From NCBI GenBank assembly GCA_032207245.1, contig CM063506.1:37270742-37334741 (forward strand): DNA of 64,000 nt, given 5' to 3'. This stretch comes from Pardosa pseudoannulata (taxonomy: Eukaryota; Arthropoda; Arachnida; Araneae; Lycosidae). This document shows positions 13,043 to 28,400 of this stretch, piece after piece. Within the stretch, counting starts at the first letter, position 1. Every line of letters begins with the position of its first letter. The position numbers were made by a program, and so were the translations under genes. The notes beneath the pieces are model-generated. The model was not told the DNA's origin and did no database searches. It was given only the letters and a program-made list of their open reading frames with translations.

Positions 13043-13347
13043 CAGTCAATTTAATTTTGTAAATTATGTAGGATATTATGAAGGGCTGCAATATCACATC
13101 CTTTTTGTTACAATCTGTGAATCTAACTTATTTAAACAAAATCATAAGTTTTCCTTTTGAGATTAAAAAAAAAGTGTGTTTTTATACTGTAGGTGCAATC
13201 AATTAAATTCTGATCAAGTAGATAAGTTTTTTAAGTGTTTTATTGTACATAAAATGTTTGATTTGTAAATTTTAAATGCCAGAAATCATATTTAAAATGC
13301 ACATATCGCAGCAGTTTGATTTTGTTATGTTTCAATATTGTTTTGTC

Positions 13348-13353
13348 ATTAAA
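13348..13353 (+). promoter_or_regulatory. Candidate PDHB poly(A) signal
   Basis: ATTAAA lies about 305 bases after the PDHB stop in AT- and T-rich sequence. A canonical AATAAA at 13643-13648 is an alternative. Which is used cannot be told from sequence alone. Confidence 0.4.
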
Positions 13354-13977
13354 GTTATACCTGTTACGGATTTTTTCTAAATGATTTTACTTTATTGCTC
13401 TCTAGAATCCAAGATGCAGATACATTATTATTAAATAAGATACTTTTTGCCAAATGCATTAGAATTTATTTATAAAAAAGCAGTGTGTAGGGTAATTTTT
13501 AATTGCAGTTTTAAAAAATGTAAATTCATGGTTGCAATGAAGATTTTTTTTTCAACAGAAAAATAGGTGAAATTTGTATATTTAACTAAATGTGGTTATG
13601 GAAAGCATATATGTAAAACATTTAGTGTTCTTAAATTTAACGAATAAAATGGTTGATCAAATTCTAATGGGAAAAAATACTGCTTCAGTGTATTTTAATT
13701 TAAAGCATCACATGCACTGTTGCATTTCGTGAGTAATATTTTAAAGTAGAAAGTAGTTACAAAACAATGTAAATAAGTTGAAACTTCCTCATATTTTATC
13801 AAATTCTGAAATATAAGACTGGTAGATCTAAATTTTATTGTTTTCAACTTCAATGGTATATAAATTTTAATCATTTTAATTTTTGTGATGAGACAACCTG
13901 AAGTGCTCCAGACATTTATTCAGAGAAACTGCAGTGTAGAATAAAAAAAAATTTATAAGAGAATAAAAATTAAAACT

Positions 13978-13983
13978 TTTATT
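13978..13983 (-). promoter_or_regulatory. Candidate NSMCE3 poly(A) signal
   Basis: AATAAA on the minus strand, 80 bases after the NSMCE3 stop. Its spacing implies a very short 3' UTR. Confidence 0.55.
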
Positions 13984-14062
13984 TAAAACATGAAAAGTAT
14001 AAAACACTTTTTTTTAATGACAGTGAAGATGTGTTAAAAGATGTTTTTACATATGTGCATAA

Positions 14063-14149
14063 TCAACTGCTGCCATTTTCTTGAGGATTGGCACTCTCTT
14101 CAGCATCCCTGTGCTGTACTCTCCAATCTTCAGGTTTGTGACCTGTAAT
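14063..14149 (-). CDS. NSMCE3: NSMCE3 coding exon 14 (stop)
   Basis: Residues 341-368. It reads ITGHKPEDWRVQHRDAEES then an Asn/Gln/Ser-rich tail and TGA. The KPEDW motif matches the end of the MAGE domain. The acceptor is TTTCAG. Confidence 0.9.
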   Translation of the reverse strand: MTGHKPEDWRVQHRDAEESANPQENGSS

Positions 14150-17100
14150 CTGAAAATATATTTAGTCAATTACACAGAATTCCATTAGCGCACAACTTAT
14201 AAACTTCGCTGAAAATAGGACAGTAATTTGTTTAAATTCCTCGAATAAACTTTTTGACATGATGCTTTAAAGTTTGAAACACAGCATCTTAATTACATTA
14301 GTAATGCACTGAATTTTGACATTTAGGAAAAGCTGGCAAATCAGAGAACAACAATGACTGAAATACTAATTTTAAGCAAAAAAAAATCTTCCATCTGGTT
14401 TATAAAAGTCAGAAATAGTGCCTTTTTTTTTTCCATTCCAAGTTATATGTGAAATTTTCGACTTGGAACAAATGTACTGATCTACAATAGCAGAATTTGT
14501 CTGTTTATACAGCTGAAACAGCACTGCTGATTGAATTTTTAGCTTTAACTAATATAAATAACACTTCTTAAAGATTGATAAATTGAAATTTTTTATGAGT
14601 AAATTTGTGACATCAACTTTTGGCACAAAATGTATTTACTTTATAGTATCAGTATTCTTCTCATTGGCTACTATCTAATGGGGAATGAAATCATTCGGTC
14701 CACTATGAAAATGAGTCTTTATATGACTTGTCAAAATGATGGCTGCTGATAATATTGCTTGTAATGTGAAATAACGAGCTTAAAAAAAATTTGTTTTGCT
14801 GTTGCATTGGGAAAACACTAAAAACCAAGGCAGTAAAATGAAGGGAAAATAGGTAGTGTAGGAAAAACAGCTCTATGGGCCTATATCTATAAATGAGATT
14901 GCTAGGCCAATAATTAATCACCTTTGCTTGTTGCTGTACCAAAGCATGGGTGTTTTTGTAAACTGGCAATTAGCCTGTTACTATAGGACCATATAGAAGT
15001 GATTCTGAATATGGAGCAGTTAATGGATCCCATGGGATCTAACCTTGGATGGCAAGTAGTTTATTTTAACTCACAAGATGAAAACATTAGAATTTATATA
15101 AGCTGCATGCATACATGACTGGTCTGCTAAGTTACCTAACTTTTAATTATTGCAAATCTGCAAGACTTCTTTAGAACAATTAGTGAAATATTGAGATCAA
15201 TATCCCCACATTTTGGTTAATTTATGTGACCTGATCCTTTGTGGTTGGCATAATCTGGTAGTGACATACCTCCATTCATACATTATCTGAAGGATTCCTG
15301 AACTTTAAACCAAGGTGGCAAGCAGAGTTACATGGTTTTATAACATGACTGCTTTAAAAGCAACTAATTTTTATGTCCAGTGAGCTTATTCTGTTAAACA
15401 AAAAAATTCTATGTATATAAGATTTTCAATTGGCTTTAACTTCACTTGTGTGTCAGTGGATATATTGTAATCAATTTTTAACTACCTTCCTGACTAGCAA
15501 GAGGGCTGACATTTTGCACATAGAGTTCATTTCTGGTGACATACAATATTCAATTATAAAAAAATTAGATTGGGGAAAAAATCAGTGTGGTAAATGCAAA
15601 AAGCTGTTCTTTTATATGCCAGCTATATGTGACTCTGTGATGTTTTGGTAACATATGAAAATACTAACCTGACCGTGTAGATTTGGTTCTACCTATGTTC
15701 TTCATGCCAGCTTTTATTTCATGTGATAACATATCTTTTTCTTTTTTCAAATGTCACAGAACATTAGATATTCAATAACAACTACAAGAATAAACTTGAT
15801 TTAAGGCATACATAAGTTTTGAAGTCTGGTGAAAATCTGTATAAAATGAGTCTTTGATTAGGATAATTATTGCCAATAGCTGTGCTGGTTAGACTGAGAT
15901 CTACTCTATGCTAATACATATTGTAGATACACAACGTCACATGAGGGGGTTCACAATTAAAGGGAACTGTCCATTTAGAAAAGTATCGAAGCCAAGTAAA
16001 GTTCCTCATAATTCCTGTAAATTTATTTTAAGGAAATGCTTAATAACTAGTGTATTTTCTACCTTATATACATATAAAATAACAAGTTATTGAACCTGAT
16101 AAACGATTTCATTTGTAATAGACAAAATGAACTTGGTTCACTCTGGTTGTGAACTTCTCATACATATCAGATAGAAAAAATAGTTTAATTTACCTGGCAT
16201 GCAAACTGAAGTAGCTCTCTCTTGTCAAATTCCTGCATTGCTCTGACACCCCATTTGATTTCATATTTTTCAGGATCTTTAGAAATTAATTCATAACTAA
16301 GATACATTTGCTTTACAAGCTCATTTGTGATGTATTTTTTTACATCACCAAATACAGGATGGAGTGTTTTGGACCTACAGAAAAAAGCAAGAATGTATTC
16401 CTAAAAAATATTAAATATAAAATGACTGCAGGTTCATGTTAAAAACAATCCATCAGTTTTATCAAGTTTACAACCTTTAACAAAATGATTAAAATAAAAT
16501 AAAGGAAAGAAAACATTTGCAAATCTTGAAAGTTTTACAGACAGTAGTCCAACAGTTTTATCAAATTTTAAAACTTTGGCAATGTGATTCTGCAAAAGTA
16601 GCAAATGGCATTTTAGTTATTTACAGTGAGCAAACACAGAAAATATAATAGATTCAATTTTTATTCCTGAAATTCTTTCCTTTTGAGAAATAATATCTAC
16701 TGATAACATTAATAATAAAGCAAAATAAATATGTAATAATAAAATATGCTAGCATAATCTGTGTATGATAAAAAGAGTATTAAGTTTTACTCACAAAATA
16801 AGGTGAAAAAAAATTGCTTTTCAACAAACTAATTAAAGCTTCTTCTACTTACGTTAAATCTATACCCAGTGGTTTCAGACATTTTGTTAAATCATCTGGA
16901 AATATAAAACTAATATTAAGACTTTTTTTAAAATAAGGCTTGAGATTTTTTTTTTTAATAAAATTATTTTTACCTTCAGCAATAACATTTTCATTCATGA
17001 AAATCACAGTTATTAAATATAAAATTAGACCATGTTGTTGTTGTTTCAACTTGGACCTGAAATAGTTTCAAATTTGGTTAACTTGAAATAATTGAAATAC

Positions 17101-20100
17101 ACTGTTATAATGTACAAATTATACTATTAAAAAATCCTTATTCTTTAGAAGAATCGATACACATCAATGATATGCATTTAAGTGATTTCACATCTACAAT
17201 ATAAAATAAATGAGAGAAATTTATATGGTTTGATTTGGAGCTTTATAGTCTACTGTTTTACTACACAGATGCTAATGAGACTGTGACTTACTACTTACCC
17301 CCAATTTCAAACAGCTATCAACATCCATCCCAGCAGTGAGATTTGAACACATGAACTGTGGGACCAAAGAGTCCTACCCATTCAGCAAAAAAAAATATGC
17401 AATACTATTTTTTCCACTTTTTAACCCTTTACAGATTCTCCTATAAACTGAGAAATTTAATGTTGGTCACAGCTATTGCTTTATTTTGTCCATGATAGCA
17501 TTTTCTTACATGAAAGCAATAGACAAAAAACTATTTAAACATACAACTATTTAAACACAGCTATTGCTTTATTTTGTCCATGATAGCCTTTTCTTACATG
17601 AAAGCAATAGACAAAAAACTATTTAAACATATTTAAAATCAACTCTGAAAAAAAATGACTAAAGGTAATATCACATTCACCGTGGCAAGCATGATTCCTA
17701 ATTTCTGCAAAATTTAAAGGTAAAATTTTTTCTGTTGAAACAGAGGTAAGTGGAGCATGAATTTTCAAGTGTTATGAAAGAGGGGTTTAGAGTAAAATTA
17801 GAGAAATCATTTTGTAATTTACAATTAAGACTAAAAAAGGCATACTTCCAATCAAAAATGGAGCAAGATTTAATAAAATGTTTATCATGTTAATCATTCA
17901 ACAATGTTTTTAATGATAAAAACAAACCAAATTTCTTTGAGTCAAATATAAATATTACATATAAAGATATTAATATTACATATAAATATTACATATAAAG
18001 ATGTAAAAAATGATGAACTACTAAATTAGCAGAAAGATTGTCAGAAACAAAGATGGAAGCATACCTCAGCTACATATTTATTTTGTGTGTCTGGTGAAAT
18101 TTAGGAAAATTTGCTGATGTCAAAATGTTTTACAATACAGTTACATAAGCATATTTATGTATATCTATCACCATACTTAACAAATTCACAGAAATATGTT
18201 AATATTAAATGATTACAAATAAATGCAACACACACACACACACACACATTACACAGTGCTACTGATTTTTGACTGAATATAATTCCTACTTTCTTCAACA
18301 CAAATTGATTATAAAATTAAGAGAAAATTTGGTAGAGTAAAATATAAGGAAAGAAAATAGAGATATATAAAATTATAATTGTGAGTTTATAATATACACA
18401 CTCCCTTGTGAAATGGAGGTGAAAGAAGCAAAGAAAAATTATCTAATCACTTTGAAATTAACCATAGGTTTTCAAATTTTAATCATTTGCATACTTGGAG
18501 CAAAAATAGGCAAACAAAATTTGAAGAGGATCGGTTTGATTATTTTTTCATTTATTATTATTATTTTTACAAGGGAGTGTATTTGTATAGCATGATTATA
18601 TGTACTAAAATTATCTTACATTTCTACGTAGTCATGAATTCCAAGTTCTTTATCTAGTTTATTTATAATTAAGTAGCTATCCTTTTGATCTTGAACTTCT
18701 AATAGCTCCATTCCATAAATCTAGACATAAATAAACATATATATTATTTATATATATACATACAGTATAAAAATATTTCATTTAAACGTAATACATTTTT
18801 AATATATAAATAAATGCTACAAAAACATTTTATGAAATTTATATCTGTTATGGTGAAAGACCGAAATCTGGGGAATGCCGACTTTCACTGGTGAATATCA
18901 ACATTCACATAGTCGTTTGGTGTATGTCCAAAATATTTGCTAAATACCCTTATTTCTGACTTACACCAGTAAATGTCGACATTCACCATGCACTAATGGT
19001 GAATGTTGAACATGTCGGATATTTATATTTTCTTCTCCGTAATTCAGTCAAATCTATAGTACTAGCACATGTAACTGTTGAACTTAAAACAAACCGAACA
19101 CTCTTAGAACAGAAAATCATATCAATAATTAACTTAATTACGTAATTGACATTATACTATCTTATTTGTTACAACAATTTAAACTCTTATAGTAATTTGA
19201 ATTGCAAGAGTTCCTTACATTTAGAATGGCATTTAGTAATGAAATATTTCTTTTTGCAATGACAACGTTTATAGACATGTCCTCCACTTTTCGAATTAGT
19301 TGCAGCAACTTTTATTGAGAACAAATCTCATCTATGGAGAGTAACTTTTTTTTACTAATATAAACTGATTACGGGTATAAAGTTGCTTGAGGGTATCATT
19401 TTTGTTTACTAATTTATAAAAGTTGGAATCTTCTATTTCAATAACAACCACCAATACAGTGTGGGCATCTGCACAACCACGGTCGACATCAGGGACTGGT
19501 ATTCGCACAGTGTCATTAATTTGAGCAGGAGGAAATTTTCTTTTTAAGGTTTGTAACAGTTTCGTTGCATGCATTAGAAGATTATCTTTTGCGACCGTTC
19601 TTTTAATAGAAATAAACTTCTGCTGTTTAGTCAGGGCTTGATAGAAGGTGTAGTAAGTTGAAGCTCCTCTTTGATATTTTTCTTTGGAATGGACACAGGG
19701 ATTTTGGAGTATTCCATCATGGTATGTACTATTTTGACATACATCATTATATGTTTTAATAATAAAGAATGATTTAAAAACGTGACAAAAATATTTTTTT
19801 CAACATTCACCATCAGTGCATGGAGATTGTCAACATACACCGGTGATAGTCTGAATATATTAGACTAGAATAAAATATTCGGTCTTTCACTGAGGTATTT
19901 GGTGTATGTCAACATTCACCGGTGAATGTTGACATTCTCCAACTTTGGGCATTCACAGTAACATATCTACTTTCCTAAGGCAAAAGCTTTAATAAGGAAC
20001 TCCAGAGAGATTTAAGTAAGTTATAATGGATTATTAATACCTATTAATAAATTAACAAGAGTACAATTATAACATTTCAAATCTATTTATGTATGTAATA

Positions 20101-22432
20101 AATCAACTAATGAATGCATATACTTGAATATCATGATTATAATCCACAAATTTTCAAAAAAATGTGCATTGACAAGATATATTTCTCAGTCAATAATTTA
20201 AAATAGTTGCCATTTCATATTTTAAACTGAAATTGTTTCATTAGTTGATAATGCCTGACAGTATTAGCTACAAATCAAATTTCACAGCAATTTTAAAATA
20301 TTTATTTCTTTTATTGCAATTTTACACAATACATGCTTTCCAAATTGTTTAAAGCATACTAGACTAAAATTTAACAGTAAATAAAAAACAATGAAGAAAT
20401 TCAGAAACTTTTTAACATACAAATAGAAAATACTAAACTCAAATGATTAGCAAAGATGATAAATTCCTAATAATGTCTTAGTTTAAAAAACTGAAAGACT
20501 GCCCACTGGAATTTTAATATTTTTTTCAAAAACATTTTAGAAGGGTTATGTGTTTACACATTATAAGCAAATTTTTTAAAAACTTGTTAATGCCACAGGG
20601 AAAAAAGTAATAGAAATGACAGAGAGACACATTTTTTTTTTATTAACCTATGGATCAGGTACCTTGAAAAATAGCAGCTTTTCTTTTATGAGCATACTAT
20701 GAAGCTTAAAGAATCTTTTGCAGTGGATGAAAATATGATGGATTTTCAGAACATATTTAATTATTCAATAATTTTAGGATTTTCAGGTTATGTATGATCC
20801 TTGTACTGTTATTAGTGTTAAGTTTACAGTTGTGAGTTTATAGCTACATGAAAAATTAGATCTAATTTTGAGTGCTACATGAGAGGTAATAAGACCAGGT
20901 ACTACTTCTTACAGCCTATTCTGAATGGCTATAAATAACAACGCCTGCAGTGAAATACAAACCTACAAACTATGGTTCTGAAATGAAGCACCCTGCCAAT
21001 TCAATCAGCAATGAGCTCATGATTAAATTAGGAGCTTCAGTTTGAAGTTTATTCTAAATGGCTATAGATGTGTGAATAGTGCAATTCAAATCCCCAGTTT
21101 GTGGTTCCAAGTTCTTTTGAAGTAATGACCTCATAGGCTGTTTAGAAGCAGGGTAACCAAAAACAGAAGCCGCCAGACATCTAAATATTTCAAGACAGAC
21201 AGCAGTCTTAATGTTAATGCAATTTAAATTAAAATATATTCAGGTGATGCCAGTGCAGTCCTCTACTTTGTACATACTCTTTTGTCACTATATGTATATG
21301 AAAGGCACTTCAAGTGTCCACTGGTAAAGTCTGATATGCAAGCCTGCTAACAAAGTCCCTTGAAAAGCAGAGCAACAGTAGGACTTTTTTTAAGAGTACC
21401 AATCCTGTATAGGATTTATCATGGGTCCAACCTACTTTTATTAGAAGCAATGTGTATTTGTAAACAAACTGACAGCATACATTTGAAATTGAGCCATTTT
21501 GATGAAGTGAATTGTATACAAGGTCCACTACAGACAGCAGGAGGTCAATAGCAAAATCATAGTGAGAGAATATAACTTGTATTTAAAAAGTTTTTTTTTC
21601 TGTGTATGTGTGTGTGTGTCTTAAGAGTTTAGCTAGCTAGCTAGCTGATTTAATTATTTTCAAGAATATGTTTCATTCTTAAATTTAATTTTCTTTGGTT
21701 TTTTAATTTGTTTGCTAATGTTATACCTACATTTTACTTTAATTCACCTGTTTGCCATAAAAATATGACTTTCTTGTCTGAAATATTTGTTTACTTATAT
21801 TTTGAGATAATCTTTTCTGTCTTAATACTGCCTATAATATCACTGGAGTAGCAAATACTATGATAATTTTTACAACATGGACTAGATGAACCAGAACTTA
21901 AACCTTAAAGTTGATTCTGAATGGCTATAGGCATCCATACCAGCAGTGGAATGCCAAAACACAAACTTTGTTGAAATGCAGTACTGTAATCATTTGGCCA
22001 TCATCCAGCTATGATGTGTTTGGATTGAATAGGTATATGTTTTAAATAAAAATAACAGCCTTTAAAAAGTATAACAGTCAATAACCTTTTTAAGTATGGA
22101 GTTTGCTTTTACCAATACAGCGTAATACAGCTTTGGAGAATAAGTTTCATCCTTGAAGACATTTGACCTGATGTCTGTAATTAGAAATAAAGCAAAATGA
22201 GTCTACATAATGTAAAAATAAAATTACTACAAATACATTAATTTTATATTCAAAATATAAATACAAACAGAATGGTACAGGAATCATTCTGTTTGCTTTT
22301 ATATCACTTTAATATTAAGAAACATAAGAGGATTTTTCTTCCCCAAAGGAACATGCAATATTTATGAAAAGAAAATATCAAACAATAAATATCAGTTTAT
22401 TGCAGGGATGGCTAACTTTTTACAAAGCTAGG

Positions 22433-22470
<38 letters not shown>

Positions 22471-25400
22471 AATATAGTTTACTGTAAAATTTTAACTGAA
22501 AAAAAAAATCCTGGTTCATCCAATTTAAAAAACAAAAAACTCTGAGCCAACTTTATGTTTTTAAGTAGCTATTTTAGGTTTTACAAATAAATACAATTGC
22601 CTAAACCAGCATCAGCAACACTTTATTTTTTAATAATTTCATCCCTACTCACAATGACAATATCTGTCTGCCCTCTTTCCACATGAAATAAATAATATTA
22701 GAAATTGTGCAGGTTGAGCTTATAATGAACATTATGTCAAATGTGAACTCTAATTCATCTATATTGGATTCTTCTAGTGAACAAAAAAATGTTCTTACAT
22801 ATCTCTATATTTCCAAATTTAAAATGAAACCACCATTTTATATATATACACTCAAGAGCCAAAACATTATTACCACCTGTCAATAACAAGTTGGCCCACT
22901 TTTGCAACACAGCTTCAACTCACCTTGCATGGATGCCATAAGTCTTTGGTAGATGGCCAGAGACAGACTGTACCAGATGTTTAAGCAGTGGTTACATAAA
23001 TCCGAGATATTGCAAATTCGTGGTCTTTGAACTCTGAGCTGCCATCCCATGACATCCCAAATGTGTTCTATCGGATTAAGATCCAGTGAGTTAAGCGGCC
23101 AGGACATTAATTGGAATTCATTTGAATTCAGCATCATGTTCCTGGAACCACTCCAACACAATTTTAGCCTTGTGATATGAGACTTTCTCCTGTTGGAACA
23201 TTCCATTTCCAGCTGGAAAAACAGAGGCCATGTAAGGGTGCAACTGGTCCGCAATGATGTTCAGATACCCTGTAGCATTCATGGTCTGCTCTACCACAAC
23301 CACGGGTCCCAGAGACGCCCCCAAAGCATAATACGTCCACCACCGCCCTGTGTATGACTTACTGTACATTGAGGGAGCATTGTTTGCCTGGAAGATGGTG
23401 TATCCTGACATGGCCATCGGTGTGATGAATGACAAACCGTGATTCATCTGACCAGGCAACTCTCTCCCACTGATCCATGGACCAGTCGCGATGTTCCTGG
23501 CCCCAGTGTAGGTGTAGTTGCATGCTTAGTCAGCAAAGGTACATGATTGGGACATTTGCAGAACAGCCCCATATTCAACTGTGTCTGCTGAATAGTGTGC
23601 TCTGATACTATTCTACTTGGCCTGCATTGTATTGGGTTGGGTTGTCAGCTGAGCCACTGTTTGGCTCTGGTTTTGCTTCACCATGCAAGACAGCCTCTGA
23701 CAACCTTTTTTTGATAGCGTGTGGATGTCCAACATCATGTCGTCTACTGCTGGTTTCACCATCATTCATCCACTTTGCATAAGTACTAACAACTGTAGAT
23801 CGCGAACAACCCAAGTCGTGCAGTTTCTGAAATACTCTGAGCCTTCAAGCCATTACAATCTGCCCTCTATCAAAATTGCTTAGATCCGCAGCCTTTCCCA
23901 TCACACACAGAAGTAAGTGAAAGAATGATTCTTCAGACTCTCCAGCAGCAGTTAAATACCACTTCCACCTGATCATGTGCCTTCCACGTCATCTAGGCAA
24001 GTTCATTGCAAAATGTAGGGGTGGTCATAATGTTTTGGCTTTTGAGTGTATGTATACATATATACACATATATATATACACATATACATTCTCAAACCAG
24101 AGTAGAAATTGATCAGTGCTATACTTAAATTATCAATATTTTTCCTAATTATAATTAATTATATTTATAAATATCACAATTTTTTTAATTTGCAAAAGGC
24201 TAAATAGAACATTCAGATGAGCTAGAATGTGTGTGGTTACCAGTTTACCCATCTGTAGTTTAAGGAAATAATTTATTAAAATTAAATTTAAAAATAAATA
24301 CTATTATGACTACTAAAATTTCATGACAATAGAAATAGAGAATTTATAGTGAAAAAGTAAATAATTTATAACAAAATAAACCATTATTAAAAAAATTAAA
24401 ATTCTTGAAAAAGCATAATCAAAATAACAAATAAAGTGTTCCCTTTTTCTCATGCTTTAAAGTAGATTGGTGTCCATAGGATAAGCATAATTTGTAAAGT
24501 GGGGAAAAATGCAAGTATATCTTGGTCTTAATTGTTCAAAATTACTAGTGGAGAATCATTATTTGAAGGTGAAACATGATCAAAACAACATCCATGCACA
24601 TCAGAATGATTTCTTTAAAACCTTTCTTGGCATAGAGACCTGAGCCAGGTTCTGTGCAATTCCTGTGTTAAATGCTGAGTAATGATTAAAAAGGGCAAAC
24701 GATGGCCCAAAGATGCCAGATTAACATGTTTCTGAAAGGAAGAATTATTGGAATGATGGAACATGGATGATCTCAAGCCAAAACATCTTGAATTCTGTGC
24801 ATCAATGTGTGATCTCAAGACTCTGGAGGAGATGTTGCAGTATGGGAGATATTACTAGACAACTTATACAAGGTACATCAAGAATAATACTAAGTTCAGC
24901 AAGACTGATATTTAGCAATAACTGCATGATGCAGAGAACTGGGTTCAGCTGCCACAGAAGTATGAGTTTTGAGGTAAACTGCTAACAGGAGATTAAATTA
25001 TTCAGGTCTGTATACCAGAAGACAAACAATATATATTTCCCTCATGCCTGCACATAAATCAACTCATTTAAACCAGAGTTTGGAACATCTTGGTGCAGTG
25101 AGTCAATGTAATGCTCAGCAACAAGTCCTGCCTTAATCTGAACACAGATTCTCATCAGCTAAACATCAAATAACACATATAAGGATAAAAATTATAAAAA
25201 TGCCATGGTCATCTACTATATCAAATACTTTATTAAATTTAACAATGGTGAATCTCTCAATATTATTAATAAATGAAAATGAATTGCCTACCACTATTTC
25301 TTTTAATTGCAATTGATTTTTAAATAATTCTAAGACATTCACACATCCTAAAAGTTTAAACTAGACTTACTTTTTCTTTTTATGGCATACTTTTTTTGAT

Positions 25401-28400
25401 CTTCTGCGAGAAGAAAATATACAAGCTTCTGAGCCTGGAATAAACACAAAGAAGGCAATATAAATATTCCAATAAATATCTACAAATATTAAATTTTCAA
25501 CAGGATTTGATGAATGGAATTCTTTGGAAAGAAGACAAGTTTAAGTAACATATTCTAATGTATTTAGGAATGAAATATTGCTTAGAGGTTAAATAAACAA
25601 CTTAATATTATGGCTACATATAGACCCTGAATATTGACCCCATGCTAGATCAAATAAATATACATATTTTTTCTTTATTTTGAGAGGTGGTTGTAATTTA
25701 AAAGTTCAGCATTTGTGAAATTTTAAAACGTAGAATAAAAAATTATAAAGGTATTACTTTTAGCTATATTAGTTTTTAACTTGAAGAAAAATTAGATTAT
25801 TTATATAAAATTATTTTGCTGGTTTATGAAAAATATTCATTAGAAAATGCTTTTTAAAAATTTGTTTTATGAATCATTATTTTGTGTAAAAGCATAAAGG
25901 AGAAAAATTTGTATATATTTGCATTTTTCTATAAGATTAGTGTATATTTTGATTGAACCCTCTGACTGTAAAAACCACTCACATTCACAAGCATTTCCTT
26001 CTTTATTCTTTATAGAAGTGTCTGTGGAATTATTAAAAATTTATTTCTTCACTCTTTCCTGAGATTTTAAAAATACTTTCAAAATGTTTCCCCAGTATAT
26101 TTTATTGAAAAAATCTTTATAATAATTTTCCATTCCAAAGTTGGAGTAGTATGCTCATCCTGCATTATTTCGTACAAACTATTAACTTGACCTCAACCAC
26201 ATGGCAATCTTTGAGCAGTATTTTGTAGCATGAAGAAAAAAAGAATGAAAAAAAATTCATCCTCACAATCATTACTTGGCTGATACTATTCTATAGGTGC
26301 ATTGAAATGAAGTATTTAAATGTATGCAGCATGGAGCACAACAGCCCACTCAGGTATAAATAAGGAAGTTTTATGGATCTAAATACAAGAAAAATGGAAA
26401 ACCTTTCAACTTGTAGCAGCATTTAGACAAGTTTTAACATGCAATAGCATCATCAATGCTACCTCTAGTGCACCACCAAAGATCTTGGTGATAATTTTGC
26501 CAGTTGGTTCCATGTTGACATAAAATTAATTTACAAAACATAATAAAAAATCCATAATGAAAAAAAAATCATTGCATGAGACTAATTTTCCTGATACATC
26601 TGCATGATTTTACCACCACATACAATATCCTCTGTCATTCTTTCTATAAGCATATTATCAAAATTTTCTTTCTAGCAAATATTTTTTATTTGAGAAAGGA
26701 ATGATTATAACATCACAAAGTTTCTTGGATGACAGGTAGCAAGCCACTTGCAAATAATATAATACTTAAGTAGAGATATTTATTAAGTTTATCCAATAAA
26801 TAATTTTGTTTAATTTATTAATATTTATATTTTATATGGGGATTTTAAAGTAATTACTTTTGACACATTACACTTAATTTAAAAAACCACTTGGATCTGA
26901 AGTGGCAGTTTGTTTGCAAGCATGCAGTCCTATAGGAGTGTTCTTTTTCTTTAACTGGTGCCAATTGGATTGAATGAATTCAACTTTAATGACAGATATT
27001 GGGATCTCCAAGAATTGGACACTATAACCAGAAGTCTATTATGCTCAAATCCAAGAGGATCTAGAAACACAGGTCAATAGCTGAGGAAAAGCTCAGCAGA
27101 CAGCTGACTGGAATATCCTTCAGTTCCAAAGGCACCTTAAGGTAGCAACTTAAGTGCTCAAACTTATGAGCCGAGAAACACTTGCAGTCATAAAACTTCC
27201 ACTCAACTCACTATAGTGTAGGTTTGTGAAAACAAAAGGTTAATTTAGAGATGTTAAATTAAAATTTTTTAATAAGAATTATATGCATTTATTTACAGTA
27301 ATTCATTGCTGTTCTTGAATGTTATTGTTGTTAGAAATAAAACTGTAAGTTAAAGCTGAATACAAAAAGTGTCTTATTTATAAAGTGTTTTTTAGAAAAA
27401 TTGTAAGAATTCTTATTTAAAAAAAGTAAAAATCTCACCAAGCTTTCAACCTCCTTTGCATTAAATTGGACACCATTAGAAATGCTCTGCTGCATAAGAA
27501 AAATATATGAATAACCAGATATTTTTATAATAAAAGCAAACATTTTATAAACTAAAAATTATATTTTCTCTTGTCAATAGTAAATAAAATAAAAAATTCC
27601 TTCTCATAACAAGATCAATTAATAAAATTAAAACAACAAAGCTGTATGTTTGCTTAAAATATCTTAGTTTGTCTATTTATCATTTAATGTACTGATATTA
27701 ATACACAAAATATATTTACAAAAATAAAGTATACAAAAATCACTAAAAAAATATTTTGGTAATCATATAGAACAAAAGTATTTTAAAGCTTGTACTTTCT
27801 ATCAACTAACAATTCTTATTAAAATTTTAAAAAATTATGTGAGAAATAGTGATGCAACAGATATCTATCTGGCTGGATACCAGAAGTATGGCTAAAGTTT
27901 CAGCCAGATAACCAGGCAGATTGAGTATGTCTTTCTCTTTATTCCTTTTCTAGATACATCAGCTTTAGTATTTCATTTGACAAAAATTAAAAAAAATAAA
28001 ACAAAATCATCTTCAAATTATTTCCAAGAAATTACTGTCAGTACCACAGCATTTAAAGTTTATATAAATACCAGTAATGGTGTTGACGAAACAGCTCTCC
28101 TCCAAGAATTAGATAATTAACTTTTGGAACTAATTATTGAAAGAAAAAAATCTCCATTTAATTGGTGGAAAATCAAAGCAACTAATCACGATACTTTAGC
28201 AAAATTAGAGAAAAAAATGCCTTTCTTCATCAGTCAGCAGTATATATAGTGAAAGATTATTCTCAGAGGCAGAATTAATTTATGAAAAGAAATGTAACCA
28301 AATTCTACCATAGAATGCTGAACAATTACTGTTTTTGCACTTTAATTTATCAATTTTTGAAAAAGAAGTATTTAATACGTTATTCAATTTTTACAACTTG

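Larger units (their letters stand above)
13043..14062. other. Convergent 3' UTRs and intergenic spacer of PDHB and NSMCE3
   Basis: Only about 1 kb separates the two stop codons, and it holds both genes' poly(A) signals. Overlapping 3' ends are possible if the distal PDHB signal near 13643 is used. Confidence 0.7.

Noticed and set aside
22880..23814. Four overlapping minus-strand open frames as separate genes
   Set aside because: They are pieces in different frames of one broken Tc1 transposase bounded by matched inverted repeats and TA.
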